From assembly GCA_000697335.1 (NCBI GenBank), contig JNEM01014978.1, forward strand, positions 1 to 21,772: a stretch of 21,772 bases of DNA, read 5' to 3'. Below the pieces are notes generated by a model. It was not told where the DNA came from and made no database searches. It was given only the letters and a program-made list of their open reading frames with translations. The translations under genes and the position numbers were made by a program. Positions 1 to 10,184 of this stretch are shown piece by piece. Position 1 is the stretch's first letter. Each line of letters begins with the position of its first letter. The DNA is from Conidiobolus incongruus B7586. Its lineage: Eukaryota > Entomophthoromycota > Entomophthoromycetes > Entomophthorales > Conidiobolaceae.

Positions 1-64
1 TTGCAATTAAAAATAAATAAACATTTGAATATATAATATATAAAAATAAATATATAATATAAAT

Positions 65-1110
65 TTAATAGTTTTTTTTATTATTAATAACTTTTTGCTA
101 TACTTTTAGCAAACTTCTAACACCTAAAAAACAATTCTTTTTATTAAAGACTAAAATTTGATGTTTCACAAACCAATTAAATTTTCCTGCAGAAATTTTC
201 TTTCTTATAAGCTAGTTTTTTAATTGCTTAAAGCAATTATAATTACATAGGTTATAATCAAAAGAATATACTAGATGTGGTAGTTTTTTCTAGTTATTTT
301 TAATTAGAAAGTTTTTTACAGTTTTAGATTTATGTATTTTACAATTATCATGTAAAATAATAGGTTTTTTTAAATTATATTGAAAACACTAATTAAAAAT
401 ACTTTTATTTAAAAAAGCAATATATAGTTTATTATTAATTGATTTTCTTTTAGGAACTAAATAAGAATAGTATATATTATTATAATTTATTACAATAATT
501 AACATTTGTTTATTAATAAAATGTTTATTTAAAAAGATTTGTGGAAAAAGTTGATTTAGTTTAATCTAGCATCTTGATTTGTGTTTTAATAAAAGATTAT
601 ATATAGGGATTTAAGATTCATCAATTATAATTATTTACTGTAAAAGTTTAAGCTTCTAGTAATATTTTAATAAGTTTTGTTTAATAATAACTACTCTAAT
701 TTTTTTTAAGCTTTAGTTAAATTATAAGATATTTATTTTATATTTTTATTTATTAATTTTAGTTTAAATTTTAAAATATATAAAATATTTATAAAATTAA
801 TATTAAAGTACTTAGATAATTCTTTAACTAAAATAAAAAAGTATTTTTTAATATATTTTTTCACTCTATTTATAATTAAAAAAATAATAGTTAAAGTTAG
901 TTTTTTAAATTTTAACAGGTTTTAAATAGTTTCTCTTTTAGTTTTAAAGTAATTTACCTAGTAATAAATTGTTAATTTAAATAATACTTTATTATTAAAA
1001 GTTGCTTATAAATTTTAAATAATTTTAGAGGGTTTATAGTTAAGTTTTATTAATACTAAAATAAAAAACTTTTGATGATTACTATTTAATTTAAGTATAA
1101 TTAAATTAAA
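65..1110 (-). pseudogene. Mariner transposase pseudogene
   Basis: One minus-strand frame preserves the family layout despite in-frame stops. Near 1050-1100 is the N-terminal helix-turn-helix (LVLIKLNYKPSK). Near 790-830 is the second HTH (VKELSKYFNI). It is followed by a worn copy of the mariner KWVPHxLTxxQ linker (K-stop-ISYNLTKA). The first catalytic Asp is at 620-622 (IIDES). The second is at 347-349 in an HDN motif followed by KIHKSKTVKNFL. A worn LPHxxYSxD motif follows at about 255-300. The third catalytic position is Asn (AAT, 242-244) instead of Asp. The spacing between second and third sites is 34 residues, the mariner DD34D hallmark. The C-terminus keeps QKVINNKKNY. Most stops fall where the family has Trp (TGG to TAG or TAA). 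No function remains. Confidence 0.8.
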
Positions 1111-1152
1111 TAACCAATTTTAAAAAGTTAATTTTTTAATCAAAAAAATTAT

Positions 1153-1175
1153 TATATATATATATATATATATAT
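1153..1175. repeat. (TA)n microsatellite
   Basis: Uninterrupted alternating TA dinucleotides, about 11 units, just beyond the 5' side of the mariner transposase remnant. Mariners insert at TA, so the tract may mark the element border or be independent slippage. Confidence 0.8.
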
Positions 1176-1245
1176 TTTAAAAATATATAATTTCTTATTA
1201 ACTTTGTATATATTTATTTATTTCAAACTAATAATATATTTGAAA

Positions 1246-2164
1246 AATCAGAAATTGAAAAATTTCCTATTATTTTAAATTTAAGGTAATAATAATTAAA
1301 TCTAATATTTTAGTCAGGTTTATTTAAATAAATATATTAAAGCATTTCTTATCAAAGTAAAGCAAAATTTTTAATAAATTTAACAAAGGTATCAACTTCA
1401 ATTTAATATAAATCATTTACAATATCATTATGTGACTCACTATATTTTTTTAAAAAAAAGTTCATTAGCAAAATGAAAAACTTTTGAATTCAATTTATGC
1501 TTACAAATTTATTAAAATTATTGTTGCAAATTTTTTAATAAAATTTATAATTTAATATTTAATATTTTAATAATAATTTCAATAATAACATATTAAATAT
1601 AAAGATTTTAAAAATTTGTATAAAAATATATGTTAATTTATAATGTTTAGTTTTATAACGATATGTAAATTTATATTAAAAATATAAAAATAATTTTGAA
1701 AAAAAAATCTTATTCAAAATCCAAGTCAATTTTCATATATTTTAAAAATAAACATTTGAAATAACCATTAATGTATATACCCATGTTGATATGTAGTATG
1801 TTTTGTTCAATATATATTTAAATTTGTAATGATATTGAAATCAATCAATATGATTACTAAACTCAGTATATCTTATTATATTAAAAATAGTGTTTATATA
1901 TTGATTTCCTGGAAAACGTTTCAAATCAGTTGCACAATATTACTCAAGAAGCAAGTATCAATTATACTTTAATAGCTAAATTGAATAAAGTTGAACAGAC
2001 AAAAGAACCTTTTATTGATAATAATAAAGCTTTTTAATTGGTGTGTTAAATTTACATGCTGAATGCTGATTAAGTTACTGCAAATAAGTTAATTGATTTG
2101 CAATTTAACTGTTAAATAATATGGCGGAAGTTAAATAATAGGAGAGAAAGTCTTAAACAATTGT
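1246..2164. other. AT-rich intergenic stretch with one exon-like segment
   Basis: Mostly featureless AT-rich DNA. The only coding-looking part is 1891-2037 on the plus strand, listed separately. No RNA gene or recognisable element seen. Confidence 0.5.
1891..2037 (+). CDS. Possible last exon of an unrecognised plus-strand gene
   Basis: An open frame of 48 codons plus TAA reads CLYIDFLENVSNQLHNITQE and ends in FIDNNKAF. It has a mixed, Leu/Asn/Gln/Glu-bearing composition that is less AT-driven than its surroundings and looks like a short helical segment. It directly follows an AAAAATAG that could be a splice acceptor. A TACTAAA branch-like site and a possible GTAATG donor at 1826 would give a 65-nt intron. 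I found no convincing upstream exon or start, so this may be a gene remnant or chance. The family is unknown. It would be convergent with the SGT1 gene that follows. Confidence 0.25.
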   Translation, partial: CLYIDFLENVSNQLHNITQEASINYTLIAKLNKVEQTKEPFIDNNKAF

Positions 2165-2887
2165 TTAGATTTCATACTAAAATAGAAAAATGTTAATGTT
2201 AAATTTGTTTATAAAGGAGGACGAGTTACCTTTCTTTGAACCATATCTTCGGGAGGAGAAGTTTCAACCTTTCCTTTAGATACTTCACTCCAGTTGGTGG
2301 ATAAACAAGTACCGTTAGATTCTATAAAGCTCTTCATCATAGCGCGACGAGCATCGTCATCAATGTTGGCGTAAATTTGTTGGAAAGCGTTTTGAATGGA
2401 GTCGTTTTCCTTTTGAAATTCGGCTTCAGCTTCCTTACCAATCTTGTCCCAGTTCTTTTTAGCGGCCTTGGGTTGAGCAGCAGGTTCGCTAGCGGCAGGC
2501 ATATTGGAGGTGAGAGGATCTTCTCCTTCTAAAACGTTCCACTTGAGGCCACTAGATTTCTTCTTGAGACGTACTTCAACCTTGGTAGAAAGGACCTTAA
2601 ATTCAGATTGTTCAGGAATGATGGGGTGACTAAGCGGATCTAATTCCAAGTTGTATTCAGATTTGTTATGTAATTTAATGAGGATGGAGACGGTAGTAGA
2701 ATCGAAATCAATATGGACATCTTCCTTTTGGACTTTTTTAACGAAAATTTCAACAATAATATATTCATCGTTTTGGTACCATTCGTGTCTATATATTTTT
2801 TTTAAATAAATGTATTAATTATTCAATAATATCAAGTAAATATTTTTTAATTATGTACCTAATTCTTAAATCACTATTAGCTGACAT
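2165..2887 (-). CDS. SGT1: SGT1-type co-chaperone (CS-SGS protein, no TPR), 199 aa
   Basis: SGT1 is an Hsp90 co-chaperone that links Hsp90 to SCF ubiquitin-ligase and kinetochore assembly. The gene has three exons on the minus strand: 2859-2887, 2230-2788 and 2165-2176. The introns are 2789-2858 (70 nt) and 2177-2229 (53 nt), both GT..AG. The exons sum to 600 nt and stay in frame. The protein starts MSANSDLRIRHEWYQNDEYI. Residues 10-97 form a CS (p23-like) domain, with the RHEWYQ start and the LELDPLSHPI and LKWNVLEGED motifs. A short Ala/Pro-rich linker follows. Residues 121-199 form an SGS domain, with KNWDKIGKE and then GTCLSTNWSEVSKGKVE. Splicing of the 12-nt last exon replaces an unrelated read-through tail by YEI-stop, close to the usual WEY-type SGT1 end. 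The N-terminal TPR domain of yeast and human SGT1 is absent. Confidence 0.88.
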
Positions 2888-4270
2888 TTTATATTATATT
2901 AGTATTTGAAAATTTTTAAAAAGAGAAATTATTAGATTGAATAATCAAATCGTCACTATTTATATGAATAATTTCAAATAATACTAATTTTTCATTTGTT
3001 TAATATCTGAATTTTCTAGAATTGAACAAAATATTTTTAGCTCTTATACTTAATTTCCTGTTTAAGTTGATTGATGATTTAATAAAAATGTTCTTTAATA
3101 TTGATTAGATAATTTACATTATTATTCAGTATTTATCATTATTTTATTAACTATTACTAATAATCTTGGCGAAAAATATATATATATATATATGTATATA
3201 TATAAATGCGGATTATTCAATATATTACTATATTACTAATAATATTTCTTTGTTTTGTTTTACATTTTTTCGCTCTTAAGAGTTGATTCCAAATATGTAA
3301 AGGCCTATTTTATTTTTTATACAAATTGGGAAATAGGGTCTCTCATTTAATCTTATTGGTTCAAATTTATATATATTTAAATTAAGAAATATCATTATCT
3401 TGAATAGGAATATAGAAAAATGAACAATCTGAGAAAAAACATCTATGTATTGCTATTGAACCTAAATATCAATAGATTTACTTCCGTTAAAATATGATAT
3501 GGTTTGTATAAATAGTATAAGTTTCTCAGATTATATAAAATAAGTTTAATGGAATTTTATTAAAATAAATAAAGTGATCGTTTACTTATATCTTATAAAC
3601 ACAAGCTTTATTTTTAAAAATCAGATTATCATTTTCATTTAATAACAAATTTCTATTAGTTGTACTCTATAAGCCAAACCATATGTTGAAAATAGAAAAG
3701 ATAGATATCATAGTAAGTTTGAAATTCAAAAGAAACCTATTTCAATTAATCAATTATGGCAATCAATGATCATGTAGCATTGTTTATCAGGTTATTATGT
3801 TTTCATAATATTTATTTAATGAAATTAATATGATATAATACAAACTGTTTATAGGGTTTAATTGTTTTTCCGTATTAAGAATAGGATATTTTATTAAAGA
3901 TATTGATAATAAATCAGTACAAAAGTGATTAGGGAATTGAGAGCATCATAACTATATCAACATTATCATAAATCCAATTTTTAATTTAATATACATTATA
4001 CTGTGATCAATATCATATAATATTGAGCGATGACCTAATCAGATGATAATAGAATTGTATTTGAAACCTAAATAGAAATCAAATTCAAATCAAAATTTAA
4101 ACTTATAGCCATTCTAGCCACTAAAAATTATTCAAATTATACTCATCAAATCCGAATATTCAACTAATCACTGACGAAATCAATCTTTACTTCATTGATT
4201 TCCAATTCCTCAGCACTTGCAATTAAAATTTTTGAATATAAGCAGAGTTGATAAATAATACAAAATAACA
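2888..4270. other. Divergent intergenic region between SGT1 and protein X genes
   Basis: This spacer of about 1.4 kb separates two head-to-head genes, so it must hold both promoters. It contains an (AT)n run at about 3176-3204. A TATA-like GAATATAAG lies near 4232-4241, some 30 bases before the protein X start codon. I see no other gene, RNA or repeat. Confidence 0.5.
3176..3204. repeat. (AT)n microsatellite, one interruption
   Basis: Alternating AT dinucleotides with a single G interruption, in the spacer between divergent genes. Confidence 0.8.
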
Positions 4271-6009
4271 ATGATGCATTATACTGGTTTAAGAAGTGCT
4301 TCTAAATTATTGAAAAATCAATCCAAGTTATTGAGAGGTACCATTAAGATCTACCTTCATTGGATCATATTAATATCATTCAATTAGCTGGTTTCCACTG
4401 CCGCTCTACTCTCCTCAAAGCTACTCCTATGACTTTCCCTGCCATGTCCCCCACTATGACTGAAGGAAATATTGCCAGCTGGAAATTCAAAGAAGGTAAA
4501 ACCAATTCAATTCAGATCAATTCGCTTTTAGATACTAAATTAATATTAGGTGATTCTTTCTCCCAAGGTGAAGTTCTGTTAGAGATCGAGACTGATAAAG
4601 CTCAGATTGAAGTTGAAGCTCCTGAAGATGGTATTTTAGCTAAAATATTGGTATTTATTTTTTATAATATATTGTTACAATTATTTTTTAATATTTTTTA
4701 GCACACTCCCGAATCTGGAAAAATTGCAGTTGGTGAAGTTATTGCCTTTTTAGCTGAAGAAGGAGATGATTTGAAAACTTTAGAATATCCTGATATTTCA
4801 AACGCCGCTCCCAAAGAAGCTTCCAAACCAGAATTTGCCCCTGCTCCTGCTAAAAAACCCGCTCCTGCCCAACCTGCAGCTCCCCAAGTTCAAACTGGAG
4901 CTGAACATCACAGAAAGCCTAAATTCACTCAATACGCTCCTTCTGTTGTTCACTTGATCCACAAGCACCACATTCAAAATCCTGAGTCTATTCAAGCTAC
5001 CGGACCCCAAGGAAGACTTCTTAAGGGTGATGTTTTGAGACATTTGGGTCTGATCAAGGGTGCTCCTGCCGCTCCAGCTCAACTCAACAAGGCTGAAGCT
5101 CCTAAATCGCAATCTCAACCCCAAGCTCAAGCTCAGCCTGCTACTACTGAATACACTGACATTCCTGCTTCTAACATGAGAAAGGTCATTGCTAGACGTC
5201 TTACTGAATCCAAGTCTACTGTCCCCCACTCCTATGTCGCCAAAGATATTACCATGGACAACATCAATGCCCTCAAATCCAAGCTCAAAAACAAGCATGG
5301 TATTAAGGTTTCTGTCAATGATTTCATCATCAGGGCTACTGGTTTGGCTCTCAGAGATGTCCCAGCTGTCAATGTTCGCTTCAACCCCGAAACTGAAGAT
5401 GGTATTGAATTGATCCCTGAAATTGATATTTCCATTGCTGTTGCTACACCCACTGGTTTGATTACCCCCATTGTCAAGAATGCTGATCAACAAGGTTTAT
5501 TGGCCATTTCTTCCCAGGTCAAGGATCTTGCCAACCGTGCCAAGATCAACAAGTTGAAGCCTGAAGAATACCAAGGTGGTTCCTTCAGTATTTCCAACTT
5601 GGGTATGTTTGACATCAACAACTTTACTGCCATCATCAACCCTCCTCAAGCCTGTATCTTGGCTGTCGGAAGTTCCAGACAAGTTCCTTTGACTACTCCC
5701 TACGTTGATGAAGATGTCGGAGTATCTGTCAACAACGACGCCTTCTTCAACGAATTACTAGGTGCTGCTCCCATTTCAACTCCCTCGGCTCCCAAAGTCA
5801 CTGAAGTCGTCAAATCTATTCCCAAGGATCTCCTCGATGAATTATTAGAAACTCCCACCTCCACCTCCTCCCAGCCCGCTTTCAAAACTAAGACTGTTAT
5901 GACCCTGAACTTGAGTATTGACGAACGCGCCGTCGACTCCCACACCGCTGCCGAATTTTTAAACAGACTTGCATTCTACCTCGAAGACCCTGAATTAATG
6001 TCACTTTAA
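4271..6009 (+). CDS. PDX1: Pyruvate dehydrogenase complex E3-binding protein (protein X), mitochondrial, 527 aa
   Basis: Protein X docks dihydrolipoamide dehydrogenase (E3) onto the E2 core of the mitochondrial pyruvate dehydrogenase complex. The exons are 4271-4337, 4388-4495, 4550-4650 and 4702-6009, with introns of 50, 54 and 51 nt, and the sum stays in frame. The N-terminus (1-35) is basic and free of acidic residues, as in a mitochondrial presequence. Residues 37-113 form a lipoyl domain (FPAMSPTM) with lipoyl Lys75 in ETDKAQ. After an Ala/Pro linker, residues 169-208 form the peripheral-subunit (E3) binding domain (YAPSVVHLI, GPQGRLLKGDV). Residues 244-527 form an acyltransferase-type core (NMRKVIARRL, GSFSISNLGMF, INPPQACILAVG). 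The E2 catalytic DHRxxDG is DERAVDS at 499-505, so the His is gone and the core should be inactive. Residues 425-487 look like an insertion. Start codons at 4271 and 4274 are both possible. The alternative, a true E2, is unlikely for lack of the His. Confidence 0.9.
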
Positions 6010-6733
6010 ATTAATATTCACTACATATAAAAAAATAAAATTCAACAAACAAACAATTTGTTAAAATATACACATATTTTGGTTGATAATTAAAAAGTAA
6101 GCTATATTTTATTATCAGTATTATTTATCAAATAAACATAAAAATATATTATAATTCTAATATTAAAAACTCGATTAATGGTTATCTAATTCAAAAGATT
6201 TAATATAATTCTTTATTTTATTTATTAACAAGGCTTTAATATTACAGTTCATAAACTAAGTTTATCCAACTCTTAATATAATACTCATATGTTTTAAAGT
6301 GACTATAGGGTTATGGTAAACAAGATTCTAATCCTAAACCTCTTAATCCCAAATATTAAAATCCATATGAATTTTATAAGATACGAATTTATATTTTTTT
6401 AAAAATATCATGTGTTGGTTAATCTAATTCTATAATATCGTATTATGAATTGATATCTTTAAAATATTTGTACATAATTATTTTGATCATTTAAATTAAA
6501 ATATATAAAAAGTTTTAAATAATTTGGTTTTACAAGTACTCATAAAATCAAGGGATATTAAAATTTATTCAATAATTAAAATCATAATAAACATCCTAAT
6601 AATCAAATTTAATCTAAAAATAAATTCTTTTCAATCCCATAATGAAACAACAATAGAATTAATTTAAATACTGAATCAGGGTCGATTCAATCCAATTAAA
6701 TCAATCAGCATTCATAATTAATCAACTCAATCA
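6010..6733. other. Intergenic spacer, protein X to Ppg1
   Basis: AT-rich spacer between two tandem plus-strand genes. An AATAAA lies about 25 bases after the upstream stop and may serve polyadenylation, though such hexamers are common in this base composition. Nothing else recognised. Confidence 0.5.
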
Positions 6734-7922
6734 ATGGTACATTTCAATCTAGACGAATGCATCGAACAACTCTACAATCGCCAACTTCTAGCAGAACCCC
6801 TCGTCAAAGAATTATGCGAACGCGCTAAAGAGTTGCTAATTGAAGAATCCAATGTAGTTCATATCCAAGCCCCAGTTACTGTTGTTGGAGATATTCATGG
6901 GTAATCATTTTATAAAATTCTTTAGTACTTCATTTAATATGGCAAGTTAGACAGTTTTATGACCTTTTAGAAATTTTTAAAATTGGAGGGTATCCTCCGG
7001 ATACTAATTATTTATTCTTAGGTAAAATATAAAATTATTTCAAATCAATTATTTGCTAATATTGTGTATTAAGGGGATTATGTTGATAGAGGTTACTATA
7101 GCGTTGAAACAATTATGTTGCTTACCTGTCTCAAGTTAAGGTATCCTAGTAGAGTGCAATTGGTTAGGGGGAATCATGAGTCACGGACAGTCACACAAGT
7201 ACACTAATACTAATTTTACCTACCTTTTAATTAATGAATGAATTAGACATATGGATTTTATAGTGAATGTTTGAGAAAGTATGGAACTCCATCCGTTTGG
7301 GTTTATTTTACCTCTATGTTCGACTATTTAACGTTATCCGTTGTCATTAATAATAGTATATTTTGTGTTCATGGAGGTGATATTTATTAGTATGTTATAA
7401 TATATTATATAATTTACATTCAACAATAGGTCTATCACCATCCATTCACTATATTGATCAAATCAAAGTGCTCGATCGATTCCGAGAAATTCCACATGAA
7501 GGCCCCATGGCAGATCTAGTCTGGTCTGACCCCGATCCCGACAAAGAAGACTTCGCGATGAGTCCAAGAGGTGCAGGCTACACCTTCGGATATGACGTCG
7601 TAAAAAAATTCCTCGAGAATAACCAAATGGACCACATCTTACGAGCTCACCAACTCTGTATGGAAGGCTACCAGATCCTCTACGATGGTCTACTCTCCAC
7701 TGTATGGTCAGCGCCCAATTACTGCTACCGCTGCGGTAATATGGCCTCCATTTTGGAGGTTGGCGACGATTGCACTCGATTTTTTAATACTTTTGCTGCG
7801 GCTCCAGATCATGAGAGACCTAATGGAATTCAGGATAAAAAGGTAAATAGACATTTTATTCATTTCTATCATTTAAACTAATATTTGTAACATTATAGGA
7901 TAAAGTTGAATATTTCTTATAA
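6734..7922 (+). CDS. PPG1: PP2A-like Ser/Thr protein phosphatase, Ppg1 type, 309 aa
   Basis: Ppg1 is the PP2A-like catalytic subunit that works in the fungal Far/STRIPAK complex. There are six exons: 6734-6900, 6951-7021, 7074-7198, 7247-7376, 7430-7842 and 7899-7922. The introns are 50, 52, 48, 53 and 56 nt, all GT..AG, and the total of 930 nt is in frame. The metallophosphatase motifs are intact: GDIHG (52-56), GDYVDRG (80-86) and RGNHES (111-116), then CVHGG, RAHQL and [12 protein letters not shown]. The calls for Ppg1 over PP2A, PP4 or PP6 are [39 protein letters not shown] and [10 protein letters not shown], which match my memory of yeast Ppg1. The final 24-nt exon supplies DKVEYFL-stop, a PP2A-family YFL tail of the kind that is carboxymethylated. 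Without it the frame runs into an unrelated intronic tail. Confidence 0.92.
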
Positions 7923-8839
7923 ACTGATAGTTGTAATAATTAACATCACATTCTAATATTAAACAGTAATTTATGTTATTGAATTTATGATTTACTGTAC
8001 TATAATCTTTTTTTGCATATACACAAGTTTCCAGTTTTATCTAATAAGATATCATAATATCAAATAGTTTAGTCTAAATGATTAATAAAACTTAATCTAT
8101 TTAACCTTTTAACATATTTAAACTAGTCTTTTATACATCTCTAACATTTGCTAGCTTTGTAATGTCAAAGTAGTATTCAAGTGTCAAATTTAACACCAAA
8201 TTCGTAGCATTAAAATGCATGTTCTTTTCTTTTGGTTAATTAGGTCTGAAACCACACAATTTTATCCCGAATCAAAATTTTCAAAATTTTATGACCAACA
8301 TTGCAAATATCATAATATATTAAAATAAGTGAAATATTCCAAATTATTTTCAATATAATTTTATTATGATTATTCTTATGAATAAACTGACAATAATTAT
8401 AATGTGAATCGTATGACTAGTATCGTTTGATTATGTATAATTTTAGTTGATTTAAATTACCATAATATATCCCCACTTAAATGGAGGTTTCAAAATTATT
8501 AAATTAAATGTTGATGTCAAACAAATATTACTATATATCTTTAATTATTGCAAAGAATTAATGTGATGTAATCAATCATGTAACAATTAAATAAAATTAT
8601 TATATTAAAGTCAATGGAATATATATATATATATATTATAGATTCATGTGAAATAATAATAAATTGATTAAACAAACAACTAAGTTATAGTTTTAAAATG
8701 GAGGTTCTTGAAAAATGGAAAAAATCATGCATAGGACATTAATCAACCATTCATCGTCATCATCACCCATCAAAATGCTATATAATCATCTATTGTGCCA
8801 CATTAACAGAACTTACATTAAAAATTACTCTAATGTATT
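7923..8839. other. Intergenic spacer, Ppg1 to SDR
   Basis: AT-rich spacer with an (AT)n run at about 8619-8640. An out-of-frame ATG at 8833, seven bases before the SDR start, opens a frame of about 20 codons that overlaps the SDR start and could dampen its translation. No gene, RNA or element seen. Confidence 0.45.
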
Positions 8840-9814
8840 ATGAACATATTCAAGTCTCATACTATAGACAGTCAATATTCTATATTCCACAATATATCTG
8901 GTAAAAGGGTACTCATTACAGGCGGTAGTAAAGGCATTGGATTAGAGACAGCTAAATGTTTAGCTAACATGGGCGCTGAGGTTATCCTACTATGTCGAAG
9001 TGACTATAGTGGCAAAAAAGCTTTACAAGAACTCAAAAGTTCGCTATTAAATCCAGACCTTATAAAGTTTGAAAGCTGTGATTTTACCAAATTAGCCAAT
9101 ATTAAGCACTTTACAAAGTATTTCTTACAGAATTATGATAGATTGGACTATTTGATCAATACTCTAAGTGTTATTAATGATCAATTCGAACTGAGTGAAG
9201 ATGGCTATGAGCTTACACTACAAATTAATGTGCTATCCATATTCCTACTTATTCACGGCCTAATGCCTCTATTCCTTAACTCATCTGACATTTGCCGCAT
9301 AATCCTAATATCCAGCGAAATCCACCACTTCGCCAATCTCAATATATCCGACCCATTGGGAAAATCTAGCAGCAAATCCTACTCGCCCATCTCGGCCTAC
9401 GCCAACACCAAACTCATGACCATCCTGCTAATGAAGCAGATGGTCAAAATTATCAACCCCGAAAAAGTGTTAATCCTGTGTGCGGAATGCTCTAACGCCC
9501 CTTTTCCAATCCATCCTAAGACTAGCAAATTCGCAATTAACAGCACTCTCCTTACCAATTTCAAAAATATGTTAGCAACCAACAAATATACCAAAACCTG
9601 TCGGGTAATCACATTTTGCATAACAGATACCCAAATCCTGCACTGGAACGGCTTTTACATCAGTAAAAAACTAAAAGTTAAAGACACATCTTTTGAGAGT
9701 TACAATTCAGAATTGGCATCTTCACTTTGGCGAAGTTTGGAGGTAGCTTGCAATCTCAGACCAAAGCCTCTAAACTCTATGTATTTTACGCACAATTTTT
9801 ATTATTCTGCATAA
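8840..9814 (+). CDS. Divergent short-chain dehydrogenase/reductase (retinol-dehydrogenase-like), 324 aa
   Basis: This is an NAD(P)-binding Rossmann-fold oxidoreductase of the SDR superfamily, with an unknown substrate. The layout GKRVLITGGSKGIGLETAKC followed by GAEVILLCRS resembles the retinol dehydrogenase/WWOX-like group. The cofactor-loop motif TGGSKGIG is at residues 27-34. The acidic CDF is at 80-82, Asn130 is in LQINVLS, Ser158-159 are in LISS, and the active-site YANTK (Tyr187, Lys191) is present. Two hallmarks are worn: NNAG is INTLSV (106-111), and the PG motif after the active site is missing, with CAECSNAPF instead. The gene is intronless, unlike its neighbours. An AATAAA lies four bases after the stop. 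I am sure of the superfamily. Activity and substrate are open, and it could be a catalytically weakened paralogue. Confidence 0.82.
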   Translation: MNIFKSHTIDSQYSIFHNISGKRVLITGGSKGIGLETAKCLANMGAEVILLCRSDYSGKKALQELKSSLLNPDLIKFESCDFTKLANIKHFTKYFLQNYDRLDYLINTLSVINDQFELSEDGYELTLQINVLSIFLLIHGLMPLFLNSSDICRIILISSEIHHFANLNISDPLGKSSSKSYSPISAYANTKLMTILLMKQMVKIINPEKVLILCAECSNAPFPIHPKTSKFAINSTLLTNFKNMLATNKYTKTCRVITFCITDTQILHWNGFYISKKLKVKDTSFESYNSELASSLWRSLEVACNLRPKPLNSMYFTHNFYYSA

Positions 9815-10184
9815 TGGAATAAAAGAAAGATATTATTTATTGATAGATATATATTATAATTTGCTACATTCAATTAATTCTATTTTAATTATATATGAGT
9901 TATAGTTGATCCAATATTATAGTAATTAATTTGAAGTTTTTATTTAAGTAATCCGCTGTAATTTACATTAAAAATTGTTAAAATAAATAATTGCTGATAT
10001 TTTAACAGTCATCACGGTAATAATCGAAAAAAATCGAGTGATATATACAAATTAAATAACATGCAAAAAAGTAAATTTAGAAATATATGTAAAAATTAGT
10101 GAAAGCATATAATTAAATATATATATATTAATGTGAAGAAATAGTATTGAAAGAAGAAAAACAAAAAATAAGTGAAAACCTAAA
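9815..10184. other. Intergenic spacer, SDR to tRNA-His
   Basis: AT-rich spacer. Its last bases contain AAAA at 10175-10178, the TTTT pol III stop for the minus-strand tRNA that follows. Nothing else seen. Confidence 0.5.
10175..10178 (-). terminator. Pol III TTTT terminator of tRNA-His
   Basis: Four Ts on the minus strand, 6 nt after the discriminator base of the tRNA. Confidence 0.7.

Larger units (their letters stand above)
20..1245 (-). mobile_element. Decayed mariner-type (Tc1/mariner, DD34D) DNA transposon
   Basis: The minus strand of this AT-rich block reads, with many stops, as a full-length mariner transposase of about 345 codons (see the next entry). The element should therefore be about 1.2-1.3 kb. 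I cannot fix its ends. AT-rich sequence at about 24-56 (TTTGAATATATAATATATA...) loosely resembles the reverse complement of about 1200-1243 (TTTCAAATATATTATTAG...), which could be worn terminal inverted repeats. The left end may also be cut by the window edge. A (TA)n tract at 1153-1175 lies just upstream of the transposase start. The element is clearly dead. Confidence 0.7.

Noticed and set aside
15-1760. A 15-base direct repeat (AAATAAACATTTGAA) at 15-29 and 1746-1760.
   Set aside because: Too short and AT-rich to mean much here. It does not agree with the mariner limits.
4798-5945. Several long minus-strand open frames within the protein X gene.
   Set aside because: Antisense shadows of the last exon. 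No motifs, and the plus strand is fully explained.
4271-6009. Calling this gene the dihydrolipoyl acetyltransferase E2.
   Set aside because: The catalytic His of DHRxxDG is replaced (DERAVDS), which fits protein X and not an active E2.
6734-7922. Calling the phosphatase PP2A, PP4 or PP6 catalytic subunit.
   Set aside because: The [16 protein letters not shown] and [20 protein letters not shown] stretches match the Ppg1 subfamily better than the others as I remember them.
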